Positions 33,200 to 45,810 of a stretch of 64,000 nt of DNA are shown one piece after another. The stretch spans positions 146,366,810 to 146,430,809 of the forward strand of contig CM059186.1 in assembly GCA_030323885.1 (NCBI GenBank), given 5' to 3'. The position numbers and the translations under genes are program-made. Under the pieces are notes generated by a model. The model saw only the letters and a list, made by a program, of their open reading frames with translations. It had not been told where the DNA came from and ran no database searches. Source of the stretch: Branchipolynoe longqiensis. Its lineage: Eukaryota > Annelida > Polychaeta > Phyllodocida > Polynoidae. Every line of letters begins with the position of its first letter. The first letter of the stretch is position 1.

Positions 33200-34060
33200 T
33201 AGCATCACCTTGCATTATCACCACCACCCTGCATTATCACCGCCGCCCTGCTTCATCACGACCACCATGCATTAGCACCGCCACCCTGCATTATCACCAA
33301 CATCCAGCATTATCACCACCACCTTGCATTATCACCGCCACCCTGCATTATTAACACCGTCCTGCATCATCACCACAACCATGCATCATCACCACCACCA
33401 TGCATTATCACCACCACCCTGCATTATCACCGCCAACCTGCATTATCACCACTAACCTGTATTATCAACACCAACCTGCATTATCACCACCATCCTGTAT
33501 TATCACCAGCACCCTGCATTGTCACCACCACCCTGCATTATTACCACCATCCTACATTATCACAACCACCCTGCATTATCACCACTGTCATCCTGAATTA
33601 TCACCACCCTGCATTATCACTGCCAACCTGCATTATCACCACCACCCTGCATTATCACTGCCAACCTGCATTATCACCACCACCCTGCATTGTGACCACC
33701 ATTCTGCATTATCACCACCCCCCTGCATTATCACCACCCCATGCATTATTACCACGACCCTGCATTATTACTGCCAACCTGCATTATCACCAGCACTATG
33801 CATTATCACCACCACTGTGCATTATCACCACCACCCTGCATTATCACCACCATCCTGCATTATCACCACCACTGTGCGTCATCAGCACCACACTGCATTA
33901 TCACAACCACCCTGCATTATCCCTGCCACCCTGCATTATCACCACCATCCTGCATTATCACCACCATGCATTACCACCACACTGCATTATCACCACCACC
34001 CTACATTATCACCGCCACACTGCATTATCACCACCACCACCACCTTCTTAGCACCACACT
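33200..34060. repeat. 19-bp minisatellite (CCTGCATTATCACCACCAC)
   Basis: The GCATTATCACC block recurs every 19 bp or so with many single-base variants. The 475-codon plus-strand frame (HYHHHPALSPP) is its translation and is not a gene. Confidence 0.95.
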
Positions 34061-34515
34061 GTCCACCTCACCCTCACATTTCCCACCTCACCACCACAAT
34101 GCACACCTTACCCCACATTTCTCACCTCACCACCACACTCCCCACCTCACCACCAAATTTCTCACCTCACCATCACAACGCCCACCTCACCCCCATATTT
34201 CCCACCTCACCGCCTCACCGCCCACCTCACCACCACATTTCCCACCTTACCACCTCACCCCCCATCTCACCACCACACCGCCCACCTCACTACCACACTC
34301 CCCACCTCCCCACCACACCTCCCACCTCACCCACACATTTCCCATCTCGCCCCCCACCATTTCCCACCTCACCACCAAATTTCCCACATCACCCCCACAC
34401 CTTCCACCTCACCACCACACCTCCCACCTCATCCCCACATTTCCAACCTCACCCCCACTCTGCTCACCTCACCCCCACACCGCCCACCTGCCGACCACTC
34501 TGCCTTACCATTCAT
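34061..34515. repeat. about 20-bp minisatellite (CCCACCTCACCACCACACTC)
   Basis: It directly abuts the 19-bp array but uses a different unit. Confidence 0.9.
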
Positions 34516-34689
34516 TACAGGGCGCGCCTTGCCTCCATGCGACACGACACTCCGCGCGGATCAATATCGGGATTGCTCCATTGTCCCTCAATACGATGTA
34601 CAGTAATGAGGCAGCGATGTCGCAGGTCGACTACCACTGATGGACATCATAGTATTTGTGTCCTCACACGCAAAGGGCTAACATCATCA

Positions 34690-35285
34690 GTCCATGCTGT
34701 AAGACAAGGTCACAGCACTGACAAGGTCACATCATCGACAAGTTCATATCACTGCCAAGTTCAATGCACCTACAAGGTCGCAATGCCAACAAGGTCACAT
34801 CACCGACATGGGCACAAGTCTGATTAGGTCACATTACCCACAAGGTCACAGCACAGACAAGATGACAGCATGGACAAGGTCACATCACCGACATGGTCAC
34901 ATCACCGACATGGTCAAACCACCGACAAGGTGGCAGTACCAAAAAGGTTGCATCACCAACATAGGCACAGCATCGACATGGGCACAACACTGATTAGGTC
35001 CCAGTGCCCACAATGTCACAGCACTGACAAAACCACAGCATATACAAGGTCACACCACCGACATGGTTATAACACCGACAAGGTCACATGACCCACAATG
35101 TCACAGCATTGATACGATCACAGCACTGACATGGTCAGAACATCGACAAGGTCAAACAAGGTCACAGTATCGACAAGGTCACATCGCCGACAACGTCATA
35201 ACACCGACAAGGTCACATCACTGACAAGGTCATAACACCGACAAGGTTACAGCACAAGGTTACAGCACTGACAAGAACAGAATGG
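34690..35285. repeat. 17-bp minisatellite (AAGGTCACAGCACTGAC)
   Basis: Units begin AAGGTCACA and vary at the end. It is the fourth distinct array in a row. Confidence 0.92.
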
Positions 35286-35474
35286 TGCCTGTCGTACTCA
35301 GAGACCAGAAACAAAACACTCTCCCTCTGCCGACCTGTGGACGTGCGCTGAATCCGTGCATGTGTTTGAGTGGAAACTCACATAGAACACACGTCTATTC
35401 AACCCAAGGTGGACCAACCAAACAGAAACAGCGACATTAAGTGTTAAGGAGAAGAATTTACCACTAAAAATATA

Positions 35475-35830
35475 CATCATCATCATCATCATCATCATGA
35501 AAGCTGCCTGCAAAAGTGTTGAAGTGCTGCGTACCAGCAGCACTCTCTCGGGGAGCAAATAGGGGTTTCACACCGGCAAGAACATGTCCAGACAGGCACA
35601 AAACTATTTGTCCCTGCAGTGGCTGGTCGGGAGATGTTGAGAGTTCCATACATCAACCGCCCTTAAGGCTGACACAGTGACATAGTTTTCTGGTTAGGGT
35701 TTGCTCTCTTAGCCTTCGGTTCTGTGAAGAAGCTGTACCACAAGGCAGTGGTTTACAACTCTGTAGGGCAGAGGCGTCAAACTCCCTGAGGTATTGCAAT
35801 ACCTGCAATACCTACATACCCATGCATATG
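35475..35830 (+). repeat. dispersed repeat U, copy 1
   Basis: It starts after (CAT)n with GAAAGCTGCCTGCAAAAGTG and ends near CTCCCTGAGGTATTGCAATA. Colinear with 56225-56535 and inverted with 57945-58280. No complete ORF is shared by the copies. Confidence 0.75.
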
Positions 35831-36141
35831 CAGCTAGATATCATGAGGTTATCATAGCAATAATGACAATAATAAATAGTTATACGCAATCGATCACTTC
35901 GCCTATATATAATCGCTTAATACATACATATATATATAATATCTATATATGGAGATGAGAAAACAAGAACAATATTATATATATATATGTACACATGTAC
36001 ACATATCATATTTATATAATGTGTGTACTTGTGAATAAATATGTATATATGTATATATAATAAAAGTTGCATGGTCCATATTCTTTTCAAAACCAACAAA
36101 CTTACCTTAATTTGGTTGTATATATCCAACTTAGATACTAA

Positions 36142-36416
36142 TGCCTGGTACACACCTACCGTATACGATTCGCACACTAAAACTCACAACTCGAGCTGAC
36201 CCGCTTAAAACTGAAAACAGGCCGATTCATTTTTCGAATCGCGAATAGCAATCGTAATCGGCCCGTTTTAGCCCTAAAACTGAGTTTTTAGTCGCGAATC
36301 GCAATCGCTAGGTGTGTGCGGGGAGTTCACACCTAGCCATTTTAGTGTGCGAAACGGGCAGTTTTAGATCGTATACGGTAGGTGGGTGCTCACAAACGGT
36401 AGGTGTGTACTAGGCA
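36142..36416. mobile_element. Harbinger-like MITE HM4 (TAA duplication)
   Basis: The ends are TGCCTGGTACACACCTACCG and, reverse complemented, TGCCTAGTACACACCTACCG. TAA flanks at 36139-36141 and 36417-36419. The interior is rich in CGAATCGC and GTTTTAG motifs in both orientations. Confidence 0.82.
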
Positions 36417-36823
36417 TAATGCATCAGCTAAGGATTGGGGACAGCATATACAGAATAATAAAATTCAGACGCCATCTGACCATGCAACTTTAATAGCTGA
36501 CCTACACAAATTAATAAGAGGAAGACATGATAGTGGGTTACAGTTGCATTTCTCTGGCTAGAGGAACAAATGCGAACATTTCAGCGGTACAGTGAATGAA
36601 GATGGGTGGCCATTACAGCGAGAAGCGGGAGGTGGTGCCACTGTTGGAGCTGAGGTTGAGTAGGTTGGAGCAGTAGATGACTAGCCCAGGCTGCAGCCCC
36701 CGATGACCGAGGGGGGAGCTGAGGAGCCGGCGGGGGATTCTGGGTTATTATGCGAGTATAGTTCTTATCCAACAAGACAACATAATTATATAATTATATT
36801 CTCTCTATATATAAGGTGTGCCC

Positions 36824-36866
<43 letters not shown>

Positions 36867-37080
36867 TACATGTCTGAATATATTATATATACGTGTGTGT
36901 GTAAAACTACATATATATGCTTATATATTATAGAAAATATATATAAACATCCTCACAGTGTGACGGCTCTAATATAAAACTTCCACAATCTGTCATTTCA
37001 CAAAACAGTTTCGCGCAGCCGCCGTGGCGGACCTGCCACAATCACTACACCCAGATGGCACACAGCTGCCATCCACTCGA
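36417..37080. other. no gene recognised; (TA)n run and CGAGTATA end
   Basis: GGTTATTATGCGAGTATA lies near 36742 and a (TA)n run near 36823-36864. A GCAACTTTAATAG piece at 36484 resembles the D3 end. Confidence 0.4.
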
Positions 37081-37082
37081 CA

Positions 37083-37700
37083 TATCTCTGCTCCTGCTCC
37101 TCCCCTTCCCTCCCATCCCATCCCTTCCCCTCCCCTCCCCTCCCCTTCCATCCCCTCCCATCCCCTCCCCTCCGCCCACAGGTGGCACCACTCGACAGAT
37201 ATGGGCTACTGCCCCTCCCCTGCTCCTCCTCCCCTCCCCTTTCCTCCCGTCCCTTCCCATCCCCTCTCCTCCCGTTCCCTCCTCTCCTCTCCTCTCCCCT
37301 CCCCCTAGCTCCCCTCCGGTCACATCACCGACATGGTTACCCTTCTCTCCCCTTCCCTCCTTTCCTCTCCCCCTCCCTCTACTCCCCTCCTCTCCGCTCC
37401 CCACCCCTCCTCTCCCCTCCCATCCTTTCCCCTCCCCTCCACACCCCTCAGCCCCCTTCGGCTCCCTTCCCCTCCGTCCCCTCCACTCCCCTCACCTCCC
37501 TCCCGTCGCGTCCCCTCCCCTCTCCCCCCTCCTCCCCCCTCCCCTCCCCTCCGCTCTCCCCTCCTCCCCCCCCCCCTCCGCTCTGCTCCCCTCATCTCCC
37601 CTTCCCTCCCTTCCTCTCCCCCTCCCTTCCCCTCCCGTCCCCTCCTTCCCTCCGCTCCTCTCATCCCCCCTCCCCTCCCTTCCCCCCTCGCCTCCACTCC
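37083..37700. repeat. pyrimidine-rich tract (CCCCTCC type)
   Basis: Almost pure C/T on the plus strand, interrupted at 37180-37215 and 37318-37335. Long frames here are shadows. Confidence 0.9.
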
Positions 37701-38109
37701 ACGTGGGCTGAGTGTTGGCGGGAGGGAGGCGCGGGGTGTGGGCGGGAGGGGGACGGGGCGTGGCAGGCCCGGTGACGGAGACCGGGAACCGGCCAGCCGC
37801 CTCACGTGGCACCCGTGACCGATCAATGCGGAAACAAAGACCGGAATACCCGGCAAGATGATGAGGCAGTCCCGACATCACGTGGGGGCTGATGCATGAC
37901 GGGTACTGTCTGTGTGTGTCTGTGATGAGGCCGGGTGAGAATGTGTGGGTGTGGGTGGGGAGTCCACTGATTGTCTACTGATACAAAGTAGGTCAGTTAT
38001 ACTTATAGCACACGGTCCTGAGTTGTAAAGGCGATGCAATGTGGCCCTAATGGCCGCTGTCATCTTGTTTCCACACCAGGGGGTCACCCTGCTTGATATC
38101 TCGTGGTGC

Positions 38110-38310
38110 TATTGTGCAGTATCTGCTGCATAACCAATTATATGAGTATACTTATCCGGGAAACGATTATATTAAACTGTGTCCTCAGTTCATATCAACT
38201 TGACTAACTTCAATTTACTTCTATTTGAAGTTGACTCTACACCAACTAATGACATTGCTCTACTCATCGACTGGTCAGGCCTTCTGCCTCGTCTGGTGCT
38301 GCGACCTGGA
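38110..38310 (+). repeat. CGAGTATAA-family repeat copy
   Basis: CATAACCAATTATATGAGTA, CTGTGTCCTCAGTTCATATC and GGCCTTCTGCCTCGTCTGGT match the copy at 6000-6200. Confidence 0.65.
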
Positions 38311-38342
38311 TATATATTCTGAGATATGCATACATTTGTATA

Positions 38343-38586
38343 TATGTCATCATCGTCATGCTGTCGGTTGCGATGCGACAAAGACTGCTTTCATTACTTG
38401 ACTGCCGCTCTCCATTTAGCTCTCTGCTGTGAGAGTGATGTCCATGAGTCAGTCTTAATGTCTCTCAGCTTCAGGTTTCTCTTGATGGTATCCTTGAACC
38501 GGAGACGAGGGCACCCTCTCTTTCTGTAACCAGAAGACAGTTGAGAATAGAGGATCTGCTTTGGTAGCCTGTCTGATGACATCCTC
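38343..38586 (-). pseudogene. LINE reverse transcriptase C-terminus, 5'-truncated
   Basis: On the minus strand the frame reads RLPKQILYSQLSSGYRKRG, then LRFKDTIKRNLKLRDIKTD and QQRAKWRAAVK, ending at TAA 38394. This is the C-terminal signature of a non-LTR retrotransposon RT. The 3' UTR ends in TGATGATGAC. A shorter copy of the same end lies at 58333-58455. Because only about 60 residues remain, function is excluded. Confidence 0.75.
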
Positions 38587-38640
38587 ATATATATATATAT
38601 ATACATACATGCATATTAATGAATAGATGCATATATATGC

Positions 38641-38753
38641 ATATGAAGAGCTCTTTTCCAAAACGCGATAAGCATCGATAAACAAAATTGGCATTGCAAG
38701 CTCCTTTTTATTTTATCGGTGCTTGTCACGTTTTGGAAAAGAACTCTTCATAT
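38641..38753. mobile_element. 113-bp palindromic MITE
   Basis: The ends TATGAAGAGCTCTTTTCC and GGAAAAGAACTCTTCATA pair over about 40 bp, leaving a short loop. TA-rich flanks make the target ambiguous. Confidence 0.75.
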
Positions 38754-39079
38754 ATGTATGCATATTAATGTATATATTAATGTATATATCAATGTAAGTA
38801 AATATATATCTAAATATGTGAATATATATTTCTGTGTTTCTATATAGTTATAAATGTACATATATATATGGGTATGCAATTCAGCTGTGCGGTATCTGGG
38901 TTGTTTGTGAAGGGAATAAAAAAAAAAGGTGTCAAAGCGTGATGTGTGAGGGTCGGGGCGAGGCCCCAGTAAACGGCCACTCTGTGTGTGATGAAGGCGG
39001 ATGTGAGGTGGTGGTTAAATGAGGAGCGCTAAGGGATATGGTCTGGGGAGAGAATTAAAGTTATCATGAGCTGTGTTGC

Positions 39080-39560
39080 TGAAGGTGCGTTTTGTGTTTT
39101 GCGAAGCGCGTGTGTGTGTGGGGAACGGTGTGTGGAGAGGTGGTGTGTGTGCGTGTGTGTGTGGTGAATGGTGTGTGGAGAGGTGGTGTGTGCGCGTGTG
39201 TGTGTGTGTGGAATTATGGGTACAAAGGATATACAGGGTAGAGAAGAAAAATCGGACTATCGGAGATGGAGGTATGGGAGTGGTAGTGAGGAGGTGGTGG
39301 GGTGCGGAGGGGAGGGGGTGGGGCGGGGGAGGGGATCGGGGAGGGGAGGGAGAGAGAGGTGGAGGTGGAGGGGAGGTGAGGAGAGGGGAGGGGAAAGAGG
39401 AGGAGTGGTAGGGTAGGGGGGAGGATGAGGAGGAATGGGAGGGGAGCGGGAGGGGGCAAGGGGGAGGGGGATTGGGAGAAGAGTGGAAGGGGAATGGGAG
39501 GGGGTTGTGGGGGGGTGGGTGGATGAGGAGAGGGAGAAGGTGGATGGGGAAGTGTTGAAA
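39080..39560. repeat. GT-rich then purine-rich (GGGGAGG) tract
   Basis: GTGTGTG repeats at 39105-39215 are followed by a G/A tract from 39290. It is the opposite strand polarity to the nearby C/T tracts. Confidence 0.85.
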
Positions 39561-39786
39561 TGGCTTGGATGTTGAAAGGCTTTCTATGATGTGTGTGTGG
39601 GGGGTGGAGGGTGGGGGTGGGGTGACGGAGAGGAGGTGAGTGTCGGTATACGTGTAGACAGTGTGGGAGAGAAGGCTGTGGCGGCTGTGATTGGACTTGT
39701 CAGGTGTGGGATAACGATGACGTCACAGAGACTGATGTAAGGCATAGAGAGGGTCCCCGGCCAGGATAGTTGACACATGATATGAT

Positions 39787-40112
39787 GTTGTTTGTTGTTT
39801 TAAGTTCTCGCAACATCTGAGGTCATATCAATATAGGCACATACTTGTGACAGTGAGGACTTTATAGTGCTTCCCCACTCGGAGATGGGTCCACCGGCAC
39901 CATGACCCGGTATTCCGCACAGTCACATTATTATTCTGATACTGTGCTAACCAATCCTTGTCCTATCCTATTATTAGTATTAATGCTGAGCGCCACGCTA
40001 GCTAACGACAAGTATCAATCTTAGAAGTCAATGGTTTGACTCGGATGGGAATCGAACTCCCGACCTTACGCACAGGAAGCCTGCGCTCTACCTATTCAGC
40101 CACCACGTCCGG
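39787..40112 (-). repeat. SINE, type B head, near full length
   Basis: On the minus strand the head is GTGGTGGCTGAATAGGTAGA with B box GGGAGTTCGATTCCC. The tail end is AACATCTGAGGTCATATC on the plus strand. Confidence 0.75.
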
Positions 40113-40671
40113 TATCACGTGATATGACGATGCAGTGAAAGATGGATGGGTGGATGGGGTCTGGGGGAGGCTGGATGAAGGGGGTGGGGAGGGGGAGGGG
40201 GTAGCTGGGAGAGGGGGGGGGTAGATGGGAGGGGGGGGGGGGGGGAGATGGGGTAGCTACAGAGAGGTGCAAATGGGGAATCCTGGACGGCTCAATGCCT
40301 GCCGTTATACATAGGGGGCGCTTCTAATGCTGTAGCCGAGTATTTTTTACCTCGGTACTTTGGGCGCTGCCTTTGCAACCTCTTTGACTGAACATGGCTA
40401 ACGAGTCTCTCTTTGGAAGAAATCAATTGGGACACATCACATTGCTGCCGAGGATTCTGTGTGTGTGTGTGTGTTTGTGACGGGTGGGGGGTGGGTGAGG
40501 GGGGTGCTTTAAGCAATGGAACATGTTGGGATTAATGAAATATGGCGCTGGGTGGGTTGGGTGGGCGTGGGATGTGACATAGGTACTGAGAGGCTACGTC
40601 GATACTTAGAGGTTGTATTCTTTTATATGTATATGGATTGTATATATATCATGCACTGTGTGTTTTATCCC

Positions 40672-40925
40672 AGCCGGGATGGCCGAATGAGTTAGAGCGT
40701 CCGTCTCCCGTGTTGGTAGATCCCTGTTTGAGTCAAAGCAATGACTTAAAAATTCATACTTGTCGCTTCCTAGCCAGGTGTTCGACATTATTAGGACTGG
40801 CGGCCTTGTCTTCCAGTGGGGCAGCATATAAAGTTGCCATGAGTGCGCACTGTCACAAGTTGGTACCCATCCTGATATGACCTTAGATGTTGCTAGGACG
40901 TAAAACAACAAACAAAAAAGAAACA
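40672..40925 (+). repeat. SINE, type A head, internal deletion
   Basis: The head is GGGATGGCCGAATGAGTTAG. The central part is deleted at about 40795. It ends TGTTGCTAGGACGTAAAAC and (CAAA)n. Confidence 0.8.
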
Positions 40926-41354
40926 AACAGCATTATGTGTTTTTAAAGTCCTCTTTAAGGGATAGAAAGCAACTGACGGTACTTGTGACCGACACCCATT
41001 TGACAATTTTGAGGCATTGTATCCCTGACTATAAGTTGGCCCGATCCCGATTTTCTATATCAATATTTATGAATATATATATATAAATATATAAAAAAAA
41101 AAATTAATGTATGTGTATATCTGTAAATATATATATATGCACTTAGCATATAGGTATTTATGTTATATATATATATGCATATATAATATATAGATATATA
41201 TAATATATGTATATATATATATAACTACTGCAGGTTGAAGATTGAGAAAACAAGTGAACTGAGTAGAATATAATATCTGGCCTTAACAATAAAGATTTGC
41301 ACAGTATTTAGCAGCAGGTAGATCGTTTTAGACAGAGTTAGCAGGAGGTACTTA
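40926..41354. other. no gene recognised; TATA-rich
   Basis: TATATA microsatellite at 41060-41225. Nothing else was recognised. Confidence 0.4.
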
Positions 41355-42180
41355 TACCCCTGTCACACTACGACGTAATGAGCGAACGTGAGCCTAACGG
41401 TGGGATATTTCGTCATTACGTTGATGTACGTTGGATTACGTTATGATGACGTCATAATGATGTTAGACTGACGTCGAGCTACGTCACATTACGTCGTGTT
41501 ACGTCGAGTTACGTCGAGGTTTTGGACATGTTCAAAAATTTCGACGTAGCTCGAACGTAAGGGTTTACGTTCGCCGTACGTTCTGTTCACGTTCAGCGAA
41601 CGTCAATGACATTAAACGGACGTTAGGCAAACGTTCCTCACTACGTTCCTCACTACGTTCCACTACGTTCCACTACGTTCCACTACGTTCCACTACGTTC
41701 CACTACGTTCCACTACGTTCCACTACGTTCCACTACGTTCCACTACGTTCCACTCGTTGACCCACATTAAAGCCAGTGGAAACGTCCATGCGGCGTAATG
41801 GGAACGTCAGGAGAACGTCAGGAGAACGTCAGGAGAACGTCAGGAGAACGTCAGGAGAACGTCAGGAGAACGTCAGGAGAACGTCAGGAGAACGTCAGGA
41901 GAACGTGCATTTAACGTACGTTCAACGTCTCATGACGTAGCTAACGTCACGTAACGTTCTTATGGCGATGGAATAACGTTCATAACGTTCCGTGAGCGTC
42001 ATTACGTTGACCTCTCTCTTTGAATGACGGTATCACTACGCTTTACCGACGTTACGCTCTCGTCCACTATGCTGCATCCACGTTCAACTTGTGCCCAAAT
42101 TTGCATACTATGCCGAGAAGTTCAACGTTCTTCACGTTCTCCCTACGTTGACGTCGTTACGTCGTAGTGTGACAGGGGCA
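41355..42180. mobile_element. Harbinger-like MITE HM5 with internal tandem arrays (TTA duplication)
   Basis: The ends are CCCCTGTCACACTACGACGT and its inverse, with TTA at 41352-41354 and 42181-42183. The interior is saturated with AACGT/ACGTT. It holds ten exact CACTACGTTC copies at 41651-41750 and nine 11-bp GAACGTCAGGA copies at 41802-41900. No ORF. Confidence 0.85.
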
Positions 42181-42390
42181 TTAGTCAGGAAAACCACCTG
42201 TGCACAAAATAATTAATTTGCTATAAACAAGATCTATAAACCTGGAATATGGGAATAATTAGTAGAAATTTATATTGTTTATACTGACATAATCACCTAC
42301 ACATCACAACATACCCCAACTCATATCGAATGCAACCTTGGAACATGAAATATATAGATATAGATATATCGTTAATGCATCATATGCCAG

Positions 42391-42729
42391 ACAGGATGGC
42401 CGAATGCGTTGAACGTCCATCTCCTGTTTTGGTAGATCCCACTGATTTGAACCCTGGTCGAATCAAACCAATGACTTACAAATTGATACTTGTAGCTTCC
42501 TGTTGAGGCGCTCGGCATTATTAGGATAGGGCAAGGACAGGTTGGCTCACTGTCAGGATAATGTTACTGATGGGGATATCAGGTAATGGTGCTGGTGGCC
42601 TGGTGTCCCAGTAGGACAGCACCATAAAATCGCCATGAGTGCGCACTATCACAACTCGGTACCCGTGCTGATATGACCTTAGATGTTGTCAGGACGTAAA
42701 ACTCAAACAACTAACCAACCAACCAACCA
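42391..42729 (+). repeat. SINE, type A head, full length
   Basis: Head AGGATGGCCGAATGCGTTGA with B-box-like GATTTGAACCCTGG, body with GGATAGGGCAAGGAC, tail ATGTTGTCAGGACGTAAAAC then (CAAC)n. Confidence 0.8.
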
Positions 42730-43470
42730 GCATCATGCATACATTTACAATTGACTAAATAGCATAGAAGGAACAGAGATACTCGACTCTGAGGTGAATC
42801 ACTTAGAACCAGTTGCACAGATAAAGGACCCCCCCCCCCCCCCCCCAGTAGCTCCTCTTCACAACCGAACAACTTTTCTTTTTTTTAATGCAAAAAATCG
42901 CGTCTTTCCCTTTAGACCTCCCTATATTGTTACCTTATTAACTCCACTTATTAATGTTTAAAACAAAAACACCGATAGAGAAAGAAACATGGCGGTGTCT
43001 CCCCAAACTTTTATTCTGGACAAAACTTTCCCGAAAGAAACTTGCAACCCCCCCCCCCCACACACACACACACACAACCCCACCACAACCATCCACAACC
43101 CTCCACAACCCGCACCTTCTTAACACATGGCCAATTTGAGACTGCGCCGATACTCAAGCACCCGGCTCTCCGCCGCCACTTTGCGGCCGGTGGACCCTGG
43201 GTTAAAAGCCGGGGCGGCCCCCCCCCGGATGCAGGGAGCCACTCAGCCGGCCCCAGGTGGAGGCGAGCCGGGCCGGTGGAGGCTGAGCAGTGCGTGCCCG
43301 ACCCGGGAACATGCAACAAGAGAGGCGGCATTTACAGCCAGCCGGGCCCGGGAAACACGGGGGGAGTCAGCCGGAATCAAGGACATATGTTGATGTACCT
43401 CTTCATAATTGACGGGGATTTAACAATGATGGGAATTTATATATTGTCGGGAATTAATAATACAATTATA
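42730..43470. other. no gene recognised; poly-C and GC-rich stretch
   Basis: A C-run of about 17 lies near 42830, CACACACA at 43060, and a GC-rich segment at 43140-43380 with no identifiable domain. Confidence 0.4.
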
Positions 43471-43474
43471 TATA

Positions 43475-43620
43475 TACATGATGTATAAGTACTATACGAG
43501 TATAAAGGTGCGAAAGGGAATGTTCTCTATATGATCACCCATATGTTGTTTACTACTTTATGGGTGACCCATTTTCACAGTTGGGCCAGGTGGCGCCACC
43601 ACTCCCAACCCTACCCGTGG
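43475..43620 (+). repeat. CGAGTATAA-family repeat copy
   Basis: ACTATACGAGTATAAAGGTG is followed by GCGAAAGGGAAT and CCAGGTGGCGCCACCACTCC. Confidence 0.6.
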
Positions 43621-44179
43621 TTCGAAAAACTGTTTCTCGCGCACTGGAATTTGTGTATGCATATGTAAATATATGTCGCGGAGGTATGTCCGTCTCAACA
43701 TCAGGGATATCATCAATAATTGGTGATAATATTCAATTAAATTCAATACGATTGTGTTGATATGGCCAGCAATTGAAAGAGATTAACTATATACATATAT
43801 GTACTATATCATTTATTATGTGGATATAAATAACGGCAGCCCCTTAAATGTTCCCCATTACCATCTTCCTCCGTGTTATTTGCTGTGGAGCGGATCATTC
43901 TCTACTCCCTCCGCCTCCTATACCATGAGCCAACTGTCACTCTGCTCACTTTCAAAACTATCAATCAATCAATAGTTCCGTCCTCTAGTCGAGGGTTGGA
44001 TGCAATGGTTCTTCACTTGTCCCGATGGTGTGCTCTTCTGATAGACTGTTCAAAACTATATATTATGAGAATTATGTATTGAATGGAATTAACTACAGGG
44101 GATATATATACATTCTGAGAACTATATATGGAAGAAATTAATAATAAGGGAAATACGATATTCCTATATATATATAGAC
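43621..44179. other. no gene recognised
   Basis: AT-rich sequence with a TATCAATCAATCAATAG run near 43960. Confidence 0.4.
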
Positions 44180-44420
44180 CCTATATCTGATGTATGCAAC
44201 TTATGCGAGTATAAAAACGGCGCTCAATCCTCCAACTGACATCACATGCTTCACAATGTTCTTCTGGTGTCTCCTGGTGTCTCTCAAGTTTAAAAAAACG
44301 GCGCTCAAGTGATCCTGACGCGCTCTGGCTGGCATCTGCCTAAATGGCGGTGGCGCCAGGATAGCGCAGCCAGTTCCGGCCCGCAGCAAATAGCACAATA
44401 AATACGTTATTATAAATAGC
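44180..44420 (+). repeat. CGAGTATAA-family repeat copy
   Basis: CAACTTATGCGAGTATAAAA leads to GGCGGTGGCGCCAGG near 44350. Confidence 0.6.
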
Positions 44421-44483
44421 AGCATTAAATGCAGGGAATAGTGAATGTTGTATGGGAACTTATAATATTATTATGTGAATAAA

Positions 44484-44489
44484 AAAAAC

Positions 44490-44533
<44 letters not shown>

Positions 44534-44542
44534 CATACATAT

Positions 44543-44590
<48 letters not shown>
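44484..44590. repeat. (TA)n microsatellite
   Basis: Two TA runs separated by a short CACACACA segment. Confidence 0.9.
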
Positions 44591-44839
44591 TAAACCAATC
44601 GAGAGGCCTGGGAAGATTATGCTTTCGGCGGAACGGAAATCGATGTCTTGTTTACCGGGTGACCCTCGATGCTTCCACACGGTAGAGGGCGCGACTGTCA
44701 TTACCGCTGATCGAGGTCAACCCTCACACGGCCCGCAACCTTCAATCTGACCTTGGAGGTGTAGTCCCTTCCCGAATCGCGAGTCTAAATTGGCATTTAC
44801 ACTCAGCCCCCTCCGAAGCTTCATCCTCTCATGTGCGCT

Positions 44840-45810
44840 TTACGTCCCCTCCCCTCCCCCCTCCTCCCCTCTCCTCCCCGTCCCCTCCCCTCTCCCACCT
44901 GTTTATTCTCCCTCCCCCTCTCTCTGCTCTGACACTGTCCCCTTCGGCCAACAGTGCCCTGCCCTCCCTGCCCTCCCTCACCTCTCACACCTGTTTCTTC
45001 CCCCTACCCCTCTCTCTTCCCCCAAACTGTCCTCCCCATGCTCTCCCCTTCGGCCTCCTCCTGTCCCCCTGCCCTGCCCTCCCCTTCCCTCCCTTCCCTC
45101 CCCTCCCTCCCCTCTCCCACCTCTTTCTTCCCCCCTCTCTCTGCCCCCATTACTGTTCCTGCCCTGCCGCCCCTGCCCTCCCTTTCCCCTCCCTCCCCTC
45201 TCCCAACTGTTCCTTCTCCCCTCCCACCTCTCTCTGCCCACACACTGTCCTCCCCATGCTCTCCCCTTCCCTCTCCTAACCTCCCTCCCTTTCCCCTCCT
45301 TCCTCCTCTCCCACATGTTCTCTCCCCCCCATCCCCTCTCTTCGCCCCCATTCTGTCCTGCCCTGCTGACCCCTGCCCTCAAATCCTCTCATCTCCCTCC
45401 TAAGCAGAACCCTGCTGTGTGTTCATACTCCCTCCTTCCACGTCCGTTCCAAACGCCGTCAGTGTCCTACTACCACTTCCTGTTTCTCCCTGCGTACCTT
45501 CCCTTGTTTTCTCCTCCCTGCTTCCTTCTACCTTCCATTCTTCCCCTAATTTTCCTATCTGTCCCCGAATTTTTACCACTTCCGGCTCTGCTTGCCTTCC
45601 CTTCACCGTTTGCTTCCCAATGCCACTCTGATCGGGTTCTTTCCCATACGTCTAACCTCCCTTCTCTCACCCAGGAACTTTCCCGCTTCCTATTAACACC
45701 TACCCCCCCCCCCCCATACACACACACTTTACCCCCTTCTTTCTCCCTCCCAAGTCCCATTTCTATTCCTGCTTGCCCTTGTTACTTCACCCTCCCCCCA
45801 CCCGCCCGTG
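44840..45810. repeat. pyrimidine-rich tract
   Basis: C/T-rich on the plus strand, densest at 44845-45400, with CTGCCCTGCCCTCCC and CTCTCCCACCTGTTT-type blocks repeating. The 347-codon frame is a shadow. Confidence 0.85.

Noticed and set aside
33400..34827. 475-codon plus-strand frame
   Set aside because: It translates the 19-bp and 20-bp minisatellites. The neighbouring frame is also open.
38343..38586. Host gene encoding a basic C-terminal domain
   Set aside because: The motif is a LINE RT C-terminus, it recurs at 58333, and it has a LINE-type 3' tail.
40350..40362. DIRS end motif (TTTTACCTCGGTA) outside the element
   Set aside because: Only 13 bases match, with no neighbouring ITR sequence, so it is likely chance or a tiny remnant.
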